DNA of 64,000 bases from Cycas panzhihuaensis. Its lineage: Eukaryota; Cycadophyta. Each line of letters begins with the position of its first letter. The first letter of the stretch is position 1. The stretch covers positions 38,819,741 through 38,883,740 of the forward strand of contig CM041465.1 in the NCBI GenBank assembly GCA_023213395.1, read 5' to 3'. The notes under the pieces are model-generated. The model was not told where the DNA came from. It was given only the letters and a program-made list of their open reading frames with translations, and did not search any database. Below, in pieces: positions 1 through 9,639 of the stretch. Made by a program: the position numbers and the translations under genes.

Positions 1-294
1 GAGGTTTGAAAAGGGTGTTATTGGGGCTGTGAATCCCAGGGAAAGCATGGTACGTCCATGCAAATCAACCCTACCTGCCTTGTCCTAGATTTAACTTGGC
101 CAACTGTTGGATCTCCTCTATAGATCAGGGTTGGACCAACTCTTTACCCTAGTCCTCCACCCCTCATCATTCCATTCAGTTGTTGGATCTTCTAGCAAGA
201 TTAGAACTGTTGGTTTCGTTAGAAGGTGGAACTTAAGCGACGAAAGCTTTGAGTCTCCAAGTTATCTGGTAGCTTCAAGCCTTACAACTTTAAT

Positions 295-1245
295 ATGGCT
301 GCAATTAATATGCTCAATGCATGTACCATTAGATTAACAGGACAAGACAACTATCAAGAATGAAAAAGGATCACTCAAAATCTTTTGATAATGAATGAGT
401 TTTGGGGTTATGTTTCTGGAAGAATATCTCGACCTGTACCTGTTATCAATGATGATGTAACTGTTCCTCTTGATAATGCTCTTGTTGCTGCTTGGGAAGC
501 CAAAGATGAAATTGCTTTGGCATTCCTACATATGGTTATTGATGTTCATATAGATCAAAATATTGTATGTGCAAAAACTTCCAAGGAAGCATGGGACATT
601 TTGTCCTCTTTGTATGAAAGGCCAGATGAAGCTCACATATTAATGATAAAAGCCAAGTTGTATTCTGTAAAATTTGTTAAGCCTATGTCGACTTTTCTTT
701 CCTCCATCAAGGAGGTATGTAATGAATTGAATACATTAGGTAGTCCTGCCACTAGAGATGAGCTTATAACAACAATTGCCAAAGCTTTACCTAAGGACTA
801 CAATGGCTTTATTTCTTCCACCACACGAGATGGTTCACTCAAACGAATGATATTTAATGAACTTGAAAGCTTGTTGCTTCAAGAGGAGCAAATTTACACC
901 AAAGACAATGATGATGAACCATCCACATCAGGCGCATTCACGGCCAAATCAAAGGTCAAGCAGAACCCCAAACTTGCACTTTCAAAGCAGTTTGGGAACA
1001 TGAGCATTGGTTCCTCAAAGACCAATGTTGTTTGTCATTATTGTGGCAAAGTTGGCCACATAGCACCTAATTGTAGGAAGAAGCAAGCATATCTACAACA
1101 CACGACAACAACAACAACAGCGACGTCAACAAAGTCAGAGACAGCAGCAACCACGACAGCAATTCCAACAACAACAGCAGTAGCAACCCCCTCGACCAAA
1201 TCGAGGTGCCTATCGAGGAGGTCAAAGAGGAAGGGGGGGTTTTAG
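295..1245 (+). pseudogene. Gag polyprotein of copia A (decayed)
   Basis: Gag forms the virus-like particle in which reverse transcription takes place. By comparison with element C, the true start is the ATG at 295 (MAAINMLNAC). A TGA at 361-363 replaces the TGG found in C, so the long open stretch begins only at 385. The UBN2-type gag domain covers about residues 5-200 (motifs AWEAKDEIALAFLHM, SSLYERPDEA, FISSTTRDGSLKRM). A zinc knuckle CHYCGKVGHIAPNC lies near 1033-1074. It is followed by a CAA/ACA-rich stretch (1090-1190), where the frame slips relative to the protease. Confidence 0.92.
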
Positions 1246-2870
1246 AGGTGGCAATCAATGCCACTTCAATCCGTTTGCAAATGAGGACAAATTGTTTTGT
1301 GCTTATCATTCATCCAAGGTTGATCAAACTTGGATCATTGACTCTGGAGCTACACAACACATGACTGGGAGTGAAGAAGTCCTTTGCGACATCAAGGAAG
1401 GAAAAGGTCAATCAGTGACCTTCCACAACAATGAATCTGTTAAGATTTCTGGTATTAGCACAATCGCTCCATTCTATTCTCCTTCCAATCCTTCCTCTTC
1501 ATTTCCCAATGGCAATGCCTATTTTATACCTTCCATGGACAAGAGCTTGCTATTTGTTAGCAAATTGGACAAGCAACAGATGAGCATTTTGTTCAAAAAT
1601 GGGAAATGTGTAATAAGTGACAAAAATGACCAAGTAGTAGCTGTTGGATATGAGGATCATGGCCTCTACAAATTGGATGCTAATAACATAATACTTGATT
1701 CTGCTTACCCTAGTTCCATTGTCACTCAAACTTTGTCCAAGATGCAACTTTGACATCAACGTTTAGGCCATTTGAACTTAGACAATCTTAAGTAGATGGT
1801 GAATAAAAATATGGTACATGGGCTCCCAAAGATATATGGCACAAAATGTCTTTGTGAAACATGCATAATGGGGACACAACATCGCTTGCCTTCCCCTCAA
1901 GGCAAAGCTTGGCGTGCATCATATCCTTTGCAGTTGGTACACTCAAATTTGTGTGGACCTATGTCCACCACATCCTTTGGAGGAGCTTTGTACTACATCT
2001 CCTTCATTGACGACTTCTCCCATAAAGTTTGGGTTTACTTCATCAAGCATAAGTCTAAAGCATTTCAAAAGTTTAAAGAATTCAAGCTTGAAGTGGAGAA
2101 ACTAGACCGCCAATCCATCAAAACACTAAGGACAGACAATGGAGGTGAATTTACTTCAAACGAATTCACCCAATTCTGCAAGGATAATGGCATTCGGAGA
2201 CAGCTTACTATTCATCACACTCCTCAATAAAATGGAGTCTCTGAAAGAATGAATAGAACTTTGGCTAACAAAACCAAAGCAATGATGCATGCAAAAGGAC
2301 TCACTCGAGCTTACTGGGCAAAGGCATTCCACACAGTTGCCTATGTGGCAAATCGAAGTGCAACAACAGCAATCACCGACATCATACCAGAGGAGGCATG
2401 GTCTGGCAAAAAACCAACTATCAGCCATTTGAGGACTTTTGGGTGCACTACTTATATGCACATCCCCGATCAGCAAAGAACTAAATTAGACATAGTCTAA
2501 AGTGCATCTTTGTAGGTTATGCCATTCATAGCAAAGCCTATAAGTTGTATGATCCCATTGGAAAGAAAATGCATCTCTCATGAGATGTAATCTTTGCTAA
2601 AGAAGATCATAAGGAGTTGCATACAACATCCATGCAACCCCCCATTGACAAAGGCAAAAAGATTGTTGAGGCTTTCCTTCCCTCTCAATCTTCAACTCCA
2701 TGTACATCATCTGCACCTGCTGAACCGTCCAGATCATTAGCTCCACTTGATCCTAGCACATCTTCTGTTGATCAACCACTTAGACCAGAACATCTTGAGG
2801 TTCAAGTTACATCAATCAAAAAGTTACCAAAATGGTATACTCAAACAATGCAGGACGACTAGATTATTGA
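1246..2870 (+). pseudogene. Protease and integrase of copia A (decayed)
   Basis: The aspartic protease is marked by WIIDSGATQHMTG near 1331-1370, with the active-site D-S-G. The GAG-pre-integrase region follows (LGHLNLDN near 1760, KCLCETCIMG near 1850). The integrase core runs from about 1930 with FIDDFSHKVWVYF, LRTDNGGEF and a V-S-E-R-M-N-R motif, giving D, D and E residues. Stops at 1752, 1794 and 2228 look like single TGG to TGA or CAA/CAG to TAA/TAG changes. A Ser/Pro-rich linker at 2617-2862 leads into RT. It cannot encode an active enzyme as it stands. Confidence 0.93.
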
Positions 2871-3411
2871 AGGAAAACGTCCATCAAAATACAGGCAGCA
2901 AACCAATTTTGCACTTATGACTGAAGTGTTGTGTGTTGATGAGCCTTCCACCTTTGAGGAGGCTTCTGAAAATGAAAATTGGAAGGCTGCCATGCATGAA
3001 GAAATCCATTCTATTGAAAAGAATGGAACTTGAAATTTGGTCGAATTGCCTAAACATAAACAGGCAATCAGTTGCAAATGCGTCTATAAGACCAAATTCC
3101 ATTATGATGGTACACTTAAGCGCCAGAAGGCTCACCTTGTGGCAAAAGGGTTCAAACAAAAGGAAGGCATAGACTACGAGGAGACTTTTGCACTAGTGGC
3201 TAACATGAATACCATCAGAGTCATCTTGGCCTTAACAGCTCAATGCAAATGGCCAGTTTTTCAAATGGACCTGAAGAGCGCCTTTTTCAATGGCGATCTT
3301 TAGGAGGAGGTATACTTGAAGCAACCTCCCGGTTACAAGGTACAAGGCAAGGAGCATTTAGTTTGTCGCCTAAAAAAGGCATTGTATGGCTTAAAACAAG
3401 CTCCAAGGTGC
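2871..3411 (+). pseudogene. Reverse transcriptase N-terminal part of copia A
   Basis: The RVT_2-type RT begins with EASENENWKAAMHEEIHSI and continues through CKCVYKTKFHYDG, HLVAKGFKQKEGIDYEETFA and FQMDLKSAFFNGDL. It ends at GLKQAPR. The YVDD catalytic motif and RNase H are missing, because the element is cut at about 3410. Two in-frame stops are seen: TGA where C has Trp near 3031, and TAG just after NGDL at 3301. The matching point in element C is about 29915. Confidence 0.92.
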
Positions 3412-4640
3412 GGGGGTGTGGAACGCCTCCCGCAAAGAAGGGGTTCGGGGGCGATAGCCCCCGACCCAAAAATCTAGCACTGGAAAGTATATTAAATTGT
3501 AAAGAGAATCAGGGTCATTCGCTCAAAATACCCTAGATTCTACGGTCGAGATTTGTACCTTGTATGACTCTCTCATGTAGCCCGATTTAGGGCATTTTTT
3601 TCATCATGTTGATAATGTTCAATGTACTATGAGGAGTTGGGCAGCCGGTTGTTGTTGTTGTGAGCACTCTGCTATAGATTATGTACATTTTCTCCATTCT
3701 TTAATAATAAAGATCGATACTTTTCCTGTGTGGATGTTTCCCTAGCACACTGCTAGGGTTTTACCACGTTATATCGAGTGTATATGTGATGCTTGGCTTT
3801 TTTGTTCATTCTGTTGTTTTATCTCTAGTCTAAGAACTTGCATGTTAAATTTTTGTTCCGATTCATATAACTAGTTGCAAGAATAGTTAAGATCTTGGTG
3901 GTGGTTTAAGGGTTGGGACTTTATCTTCTCAACAGAAATTTCTGAAAAGTAATGGCAAAATTGAGACAAAATGGCTCGTTATGTAAATTTTGAGTGGTCA
4001 CACTATAGATTTTGGGGTGAAAGTGTGAAAATTGCAGCAAAATTAATTTCGACCTATCTTTTTTCCATCACCGTATTTTTGAGATAGATTTGCAACTTCA
4101 ACTTCAAAGAGCCATAACTCTAGCTATAGGTATCCAAATGACTTCAATTGTTTTTTGATTCTGTGCGTTTTTTAATTTACTTTCTAATGGGAGTGGTTTG
4201 AGGTTGATCAGAGTTCATAGTGAAAAGTTATTAGTAGTTTATCAGAAGGCACTATTACAGTCCCTAGAAACCCTAAGTATGAAATTCTTAAAAGGAGCAT
4301 AACTTTTGATCTAGATATCGGAATTCAATTTCGTCTGAACCGTTGGAATTGTATTTTAGAGGCTATCATTGCTATCTATATTTTATGTATTTTTGAGCTA
4401 TATTTTTTCCAGAAATAATTTTTTTGAAAATTTAAGGGTTTCATGTTATATTTTTCTTGGCCACAAAACCATTGCTCTTGGGGCCCAATATATCTATTAT
4501 ACATATATATTATTGAAAAAGGATGATACTTTTGGATGATGGTGTGAATGAGGTGATACTTGTGGATATTGATGATGCATTTTTCATTTTGATAATGAAG
4601 TAAGCGTGAGTTTATTGTACGATGGTGATTTGTTGACAAT
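3412..4640. other. No gene: GC-rich hairpin, then AT-rich retroelement-like sequence
   Basis: The first 60 bases after the break in A are GC-rich and hold a strong inverted repeat at 3441-3467 (stem TCGGGGGC, loop GATA, stem GCCCCCGA, plus three more pairs beyond a bulged T). The next 300 bases, with TTAATAATAAAGATC near 3705 and a run of short T tracts, resemble the end of an LTR, but no partner copy is in the window. The remainder is AT-rich and resembles a retroelement leader. No reading frame is convincing. Confidence 0.4.
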
Positions 4641-4662
4641 ATTTGAGGCATGGATATGGTGA

Positions 4663-5175
4663 TCTCTTACATGTATTTACATGAGAAAGTTTATAGGCAA
4701 GAAATAACATGATTAATGGGTGAGATAAGGCGATTATAGGCTTTCTTGTATGTAATTTACATGAGAAAATAAGTTGTGTGATGGTACAATATGAGGTGAC
4801 TGTTTAAGGCTCTCTTGCTTGTGTTGTACATGGAAGAGTACTTTTTGAGACGACATTAAGTCATGTTGATGTGAATGTATTTAACACTCTATTGGTGATT
4901 TGAGGTGCATGATGGTGATTATTTAGGCAATTTGAGTGCTTTCTTACATGTGTTCGTATGAGAGAGCTATTGTGACAATGACAGTATGGTGATGAAGTGA
5001 TAGTGCATGTGTTTGCATGAATGAGTTGGATGGCATATGGCAACCTAGTGCTTCTTGGAATGTGATTTACTTGAAGGAGCTTTATGGGCATGATAAAGCA
5101 AATTTGAGGACAAGAAAAATGGTGATTTAAGGAAATGAGGTGCTTGTTGCATGTGAGGTTACATGACAAGATTGA
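4663..5175. repeat. Degenerate repeat of an inverted-repeat motif
   Basis: A motif of the form CTTTCTTACATGT, about 6 bases, then ACATGAGAAAG recurs in decayed form at about 4663, 4741, 4811, 4939, 5003, 5049 and 5141. Each copy is itself an imperfect palindrome, and copies are spaced about 45-130 bp apart. It lies upstream of the gag-only element and could be part of that element's leader. No protein is supported here; short minus-strand frames are incidental. Confidence 0.5.
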
Positions 5176-5579
5176 GCGTTTGTCGGGCATGTTTAAGGCT
5201 GAGATTAGGCACGCTTGATGATGTGTTCTTTTAATTAATTAAATGGGCAAAGAAGGATGAGTTTTTGTTGAAGTTACCTGAGTTGCAGGTGTAGTGGCAT
5301 GAGTTGTGCTTTTGGGCAATTAAGTGAAGTGTGCGTCTTGGCAATTTAATGGTGACATGTGGCATGTATGATCACTGTGAAAGTTATGAGGCATTGATTT
5401 GATGGTGAAGGAAGTGATTCAGATACTTGTTGACTGTTTGGCAATATGAACAAGGTGATGATATGATGATGAAGTCAATGATATGAGGGACATGAAACAT
5501 AAGAAAGTTTGTTGAGTTTGATTAATGGGTGAGAATGTTTATTGAAAAAGGGACATTGTTTAGAGGTACACTCAAAATC

Positions 5580-6185
5580 ATGGAGGAAAATGATGTGGTC
5601 ATGTATGTTCATGAAACAAATGAATATTAATTAAAGGATTTGTTTCTTCTGATACCTAAGTGTAATGGAGAAGACTACTTCTTTTGGATGATTAAAATGA
5701 GATGTTTTTTCATAGCTAGAGGTTTGTGGAAGCTTGTTACTGATGGATATGATATCCCTAAGGATGAAGAAGAAAAGGAAATGCTTGACAAGAAAGACAG
5801 AAAGGCATTCATCATGATTCTTGTTGCATTAAACAAGGCTAATCTTCCTTCCGCATACCATTTTGTCATTGCTAAGATTCAACGTGCAAGAACTACTAAG
5901 GAAGCATGGGATTTTTTAAGGTATATATTTGAACAAACTCCTAAAGAGATACAACAAATGATTGACAGGGCAATTAAGGTCAATGATGGTTATGGTACAG
6001 GTACAACAAATGAAGAAAATATTATCAACACTAATGAAACAGTATGTCAAGATGAAGAATGTTTGAATATTGATAAAACTACTATTGAACGTATGACTGA
6101 ATACATTGATGAGACTACAAGTACTGATGAAGACGTTGAAAGTGATGAATCGATAAAGGTTTATTTAGATGACACCATGATTTGA
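5580..6185 (+). pseudogene. Copia-type gag protein of element L
   Basis: The frame starts at the ATG at 5580, meets a TAA at 5628-5630, and is then open from 5631 to the TGA at 6183-6185. Residues resemble the DUF4219/UBN2 gag family: NGEDYFFWMIKMRCFF, then LWKLVTDGYDIP, DRKAFIMILVALNKA and TTKEAWDFLRYIFEQT. The C-terminal third is acidic (DETTSTDEDVESDES), and no zinc knuckle is visible. Sequence after 6185 continues in a coding-like style but is broken by stops. The product would be a particle protein if it were expressed. Confidence 0.75.
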
Positions 6186-6487
6186 AGAGAAATTGAATAT
6201 GAATTTGATGGTCCTATAGAAGATGAGTCTCGGATTGATTAAGTCTGAATGATGTTCCTTCTTTGAGCATTGATTCAAGTTCAAAGAGTATGCAAGTTGA
6301 TCAAGATTCCGCTCTAAAGGTTGAAGAAATCACTATTGTACATGGTGATCAAGAATTTATACAGGATAATGATGACAATCAAGTTGTATTTGAAGATGGT
6401 TACTTATAGGATCTACATCAAAATCAGACTAGACCAAGCACAATGAAGAATCGGGATTTGCACTTGCTAGAGCTACTACATCAACAT

Positions 6488-6650
6488 CATCACTACAGGA
6501 TTGAAGACGAAAATCAAGCTAAGAACATCATCCTACAAAGGCATCAGTACAGAATTAAAGATGAAAATCAAGTTAAAGACACCATTCTACAGCAAAGACA
6601 TCTCTACAAGATTGAAGGCAAGGATCAAGTTGAAGACACCATCTTCAAGA
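6488..6650 (+). repeat. Three tandem copies of an 18-19 residue coding unit
   Basis: Three in-frame units begin at 6488, 6542 and 6599 (spacing 54 and 57 bp). Each encodes a variant of H-x-Y-[RK]-I-[EK]-[DG]-[EK]-[ND]-Q-[AV]-[KE]-[ND]-[IT]-I. The units sit in the open stretch 6443-6685, just before the polypurine tract of element L. Spacing in multiples of three, with conserved residues, suggests the repeat grew while the region was translated. No known domain is recognised. Confidence 0.7.
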
Positions 6651-6708
6651 CATTTCCAAGAACAAGACGTTGCAAATACAAATGACCCAAATGTGCATTA
6701 AGGGGGAG

Positions 6709-6935
6709 TGTTGGAATATTAGTAATGCACATTTGTTTTGTCCCACATGCAAGTGGGTCCCACTCTCACTATCATGACATGTAATATAAATACACAACAT
6801 AGTATATCATATGGATATCTGTTGTAAGGATGTTTTGTTAATTCAATTTGAGGTACCTTAAGGGTACCGTTCGATCCTGGAGGTGTTTGTTTCTGTTTGT
6901 GAATATTATCTTATTGCAAGTTCTATTTTCCAACA
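6709..6935 (+). repeat. LTR of element L (227 bp)
   Basis: The sequence starts TGTTGG and ends CCAACA, a perfect 6-bp terminal inverted repeat typical of LTRs. It follows a polypurine tract, so it is best read as a plus-strand 3' LTR. An AATATAAATA stretch at 6783-6792 is a plausible TATA box. A second purine-tract-like sequence lies on the opposite strand just to the right (6939-6952). No second copy is in the window. Confidence 0.7.
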
Positions 6936-7514
6936 AGTTAGCCCCCTTAATGTTGTGGCCTAAAAAACAATGGCATGCAAGCCAAAGTCTGAAACGTTGA
7001 AAAACTATAAAAATTGCATTTAAGAAAATGATATAAAATCATAAGACTCGGCTTCAAATATTAATATCTACTGCAAAAAATATCCAAAACATGTATGTAA
7101 TAGTCTAAATTGAAGCTCTCAAACTAAAAAATCTGACAGATCTGATGGAACTAAATTCTGAATTCGTATGAAGAAGTTATGACAAAAATTATATAAATAG
7201 ACATAAAAATGGTGACAAAACCCCTATTATTAACCCCCTTCTTAAAAAATTGGATCACTTTAAATGATCCACGTGACCCTTGACCTCGATATGATAGAGA
7301 GGGCGGATTTCACTTAAAAATAAAAATAAAAAGGATATAAATATTTGTAACCTAAAGTTACAAACTATACCAAATATAAATCAGAGACTGGCCAACGATC
7401 ACGGCAGAATTTAGATTCAACCTGTATAAAGTGCGGATTTGTTTCAAAATTGATGAGGAAGGGCGCTTTTATGTCTATAAAAATCTCCCGCTAAGATCTG
7501 TTAAGATGATGGCC
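6936..7514. other. No gene seen; AT-rich, minus-strand polypurine-like start
   Basis: Read on the minus strand, this stretch ends in ACATTAAGGGGGCT (near 6939-6954), which resembles a polypurine tract facing the LTR at 6709-6935. The rest is AT-rich. It includes an ATGATCC/GGATCAT inverted pair near 7251-7270 and a G-box-like CACGTG near 7270. No coding frame is convincing. Confidence 0.35.
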
Positions 7515-7941
7515 CATGGAAGAAGATAAAGAGTGTCAATTACAAGATGAAGAACAAGTAAATGACAGACAACTTCCTGTCATTTTTTCCGAATTGCCAG
7601 GCCCTAGTGCCACGACTTTTGCGACACCACAACTATCAATAATGCCATGAGATCACAACCGAAGGAAAGTGCTAGATGGATCGAGGCAACCTCAAGACGT
7701 CACTCACATAGAGACCAAGCGGGTGCAGGATTTGCAGGTTGCACACATAAAGGATTGATGGGCTCGGGCGACTCTACAGACACAAGAAGGCGGCGGAGGG
7801 CAGAGCTCTTTGGGTTATCTATTTGGATCAAATCAACCACTGAGAACTGCACCATTGCCTCCCACACCCTCGATTAGTGACCCAAGAGGATTCCAAATCG
7901 TGAACTACCAATACGAGCAATGCCCCAACTGCAACAATTGA
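7515..7941 (+). pseudogene. SPIRAL1-like gene fragment inside repeat sequence
   Basis: Bases 7780-7941 read TQEGGGGQSSLGYLFGSNQP and continue through a Pro-rich stretch to a stop at 7939-7941. The string GGGQSSLGYLFG is the N-terminal signature of plant SPIRAL1 proteins, small microtubule-associated proteins that guide anisotropic cell growth. The usual start (MGRGV/N) is absent, and an in-frame TGA lies upstream at 7756-7758. The ending NYQYEQCPNCNN is only loosely like the family's NYxRADGQNxGNF region. The stretch from 7515 also looks coding (ELPGPSATTFATPQLSIMP) but is unrecognised. It is best read as a captured or decayed gene piece, not a working gene. Confidence 0.5.
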
Positions 7942-8547
7942 AGGCTCGTCGAGCAGGGCTTCTAATAATTACCACAGAGCTGAGGGCTGAAATGTAGGAA
8001 ATTTCTTTATGAACCAACCCTCCACAAGGGTACATTCTGTGTAGGGCAAGGTAGACCCCACTCAGGTAGATCTTCAGCTATCACTAACATAGGTAGTCAT
8101 TCCATATTCGCTCATGCAATTGCCGTAAACTCCGCACTTGAGTGAATCAGGCAACGAATGAAAGAATTCTGACAGTTAAGATTGAAGTGAACAGATTTGA
8201 ATGGTCTTTGCCCAAACATAATGGGTCAGCCAGAAGGGTCAATGAAGATCGAATGGACTTCAATGGGACAAAATGAATAACAACATTTTCAATTGAAAAT
8301 GAAACATATTTCTCTTAAATGGAATGGAATTGCAAGGGACTCTAAACCAGCTACAATAGGGTGCCAATGGCTCGGTTTCCTCTTTGTGTAGATGAAATAA
8401 CTGGGGTTGAACGTGCTCAAATGGGTCGAGTGTTATACAGTGGAGGACTATTTTTAGCCAATGAAATAGAACCAAGTTCACTCGACGTGATGGAAAACCT
8501 GCAATAGAATGAGTGTGCACCAAGGAGACTAGCTCTGATACCACCTG
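7942..8547 (-). other. No gene; minus-strand primer-binding site at its right end
   Basis: The complement of TGGTATCAGAGC, the 3' end of initiator tRNA-Met used as primer by many LTR elements, lies at 8532-8543 on the minus strand. Reading leftward, the following several hundred bases look like an untranslated retroelement leader. The LTR that should flank it on the right is not recognisable, because sequence of element D starts almost at once. The segment 6936-8547 may be the inside of a non-autonomous minus-strand element carrying the SPIRAL1-like piece. Confidence 0.45.
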
Positions 8548-8559
8548 TTACAGGCCAAC

Positions 8560-9094
8560 TCCCACTTGTTTCAAAGGAAGAAATCTAGGAAATTTCTCTT
8601 CCCAAAAGCCCAGTACAAGAAGAAATCATACCTTCTCAAGAGTCAACATGCAATCAACCATTAGTCTCTAAGGGGAGAAAATGAATTGAGAGAAGGTACC
8701 ATAGATATTATTTCCCCAACAACAAATGAATAGCCAAGGGAATCCTATCAGCCCCATACTAGAATATCCAAGTGGTATTTAAAGACTTTATAAGATTCTA
8801 AGGATGAGACCTTTGAACAACAAACTAGGCTTCAAAAACGTCAAGCTCTGATTTGTTCTACTAAACCACAAAATTATGAAGAAGCCTACAGAGATGAAAA
8901 ATGGAGAACTGTGATGGAAAAGAAACATCTTACCATTAAACAGAATGAAACATGGGATCTGGTACCACTACCTAAAGAGAAATCCATAGTTGGATGCAAA
9001 TGGGTTTAAGATCAAAGAAAAACTTGATGGGAGCATTGAAAAATATAAAGCTCGACTAGTTGCTAAGGGATACACTCAGACTACAAGGATCGAT
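8560..9094 (+). pseudogene. Element D piece 1: linker and start of RT
   Basis: A decayed Ser/Pro/Gln-rich integrase-RT linker (8575-8850) leads to the RT N-terminus NYEEAYRDEKWRTVMEKK, then QNETWDLVPLPKEKS and GCKWV near 8955-9006. A one-base frameshift follows GCKWV, and the reading resumes as KEKLDGSIEKYKARLVAKGY up to TRID, where element G is inserted. Several stops lie in the linker. The target duplication TCGAT is at 9090-9094. Confidence 0.88.
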
Positions 9095-9629
9095 TGAAAG
9101 ATGAGATGGAGACAATACAGGAGCCAAAATCTATTGAGAAGTCAAAGAGGACATCGAAATATGAAGGACAATAGACTTAGATTAAAGAAATGATGTAGTA
9201 CAAATTGAAAGATGATAGGGACGAGTATTGAACCTCAACTCAACCTATCTCAACATACAAACATGAAGGAGAATTTCTCTCAACACTTCATCTATAAGAA
9301 ACACTTACAGCAACATAACTCTTACACAAAATACTACACGCCAAAACATGAGAATAGGGCTCCTTATAAAGGAGAATGGATGATCAGGATCTCAACACAT
9401 GTCACTGATCAAGACTAGGAGCCAAATCTGATTAGGACTCTACTATCTCCAAGGATAAGGATAGAGCCCACAAAAGTTGACTTCTCACAAGCACATGTGA
9501 GAAAAGTCACTACATGACAAAAGACAATTTTATAATGCAACAAATGACACTTTAAGATTAAGGGCCTAAAGTGACAAAAATATAAATACACAAGGTCAAG
9601 ACTTAATGCTAGGAATGAAGGTTCTAACA
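9095..9629 (-). repeat. 3' LTR of element G
   Basis: This 535-bp LTR is nearly identical to 16269-16801. It adjoins the minus-strand polypurine tract at 9630, so it is the 3' LTR. It carries one 2-bp difference (ACACATGTCAC against ACACGTCAC) and about fifteen scattered substitutions. Short frames such as 9212-9418 and 9415-9630 recur in both LTR copies and are not genes. Confidence 0.95.
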
Positions 9630-9639
9630 CCCCCCCTGA

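Larger units (their letters stand above)
1..3411 (+). mobile_element. Copia element A, 5' and 3' truncated
   Basis: This is a Ty1/copia retrotransposon fragment with the order leader, gag, protease, integrase and the start of reverse transcriptase. Bases 1-294 match the leader of element C (from about 26500), and the two stay parallel for about 3.4 kb, so A and C belong to one family. The 5' LTR lies off the window. The element stops inside RT after the motif GLKQAPR at about 3409, where unrelated GC-rich sequence begins. The copy is dead, with many stops and frameshifts. Assignment to copia is certain because integrase precedes RT. Confidence 0.95.
5580..6935 (+). mobile_element. Gag-only LTR element L (TR-GAG-like), 5' end not found
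   Basis: A copia-type gag is followed directly by repetitive peptide sequence, a polypurine tract (AAGGGGGAG, 6700-6708) and an LTR (6709-6935). No protease, integrase or RT lies between gag and the LTR. Gag-only LTR elements of this layout are known in plants as TR-GAG elements and depend on enzymes from other elements. I did not find a matching 5' LTR or primer-binding site, so the left boundary is open and may reach back to about 3412. An internal deletion in a normal copia element is the alternative. Confidence 0.6.

Noticed and set aside
4376-5190. Minus-strand open frames of 91 and 109 codons
   Set aside because: They overlap the degenerate repeat array, have no recognisable motifs, and their composition follows the repeat.
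9212-9630. Small frames repeated at 16386-16802
   Set aside because: They occur in both LTR copies of element G and are incidental to the LTR sequence.
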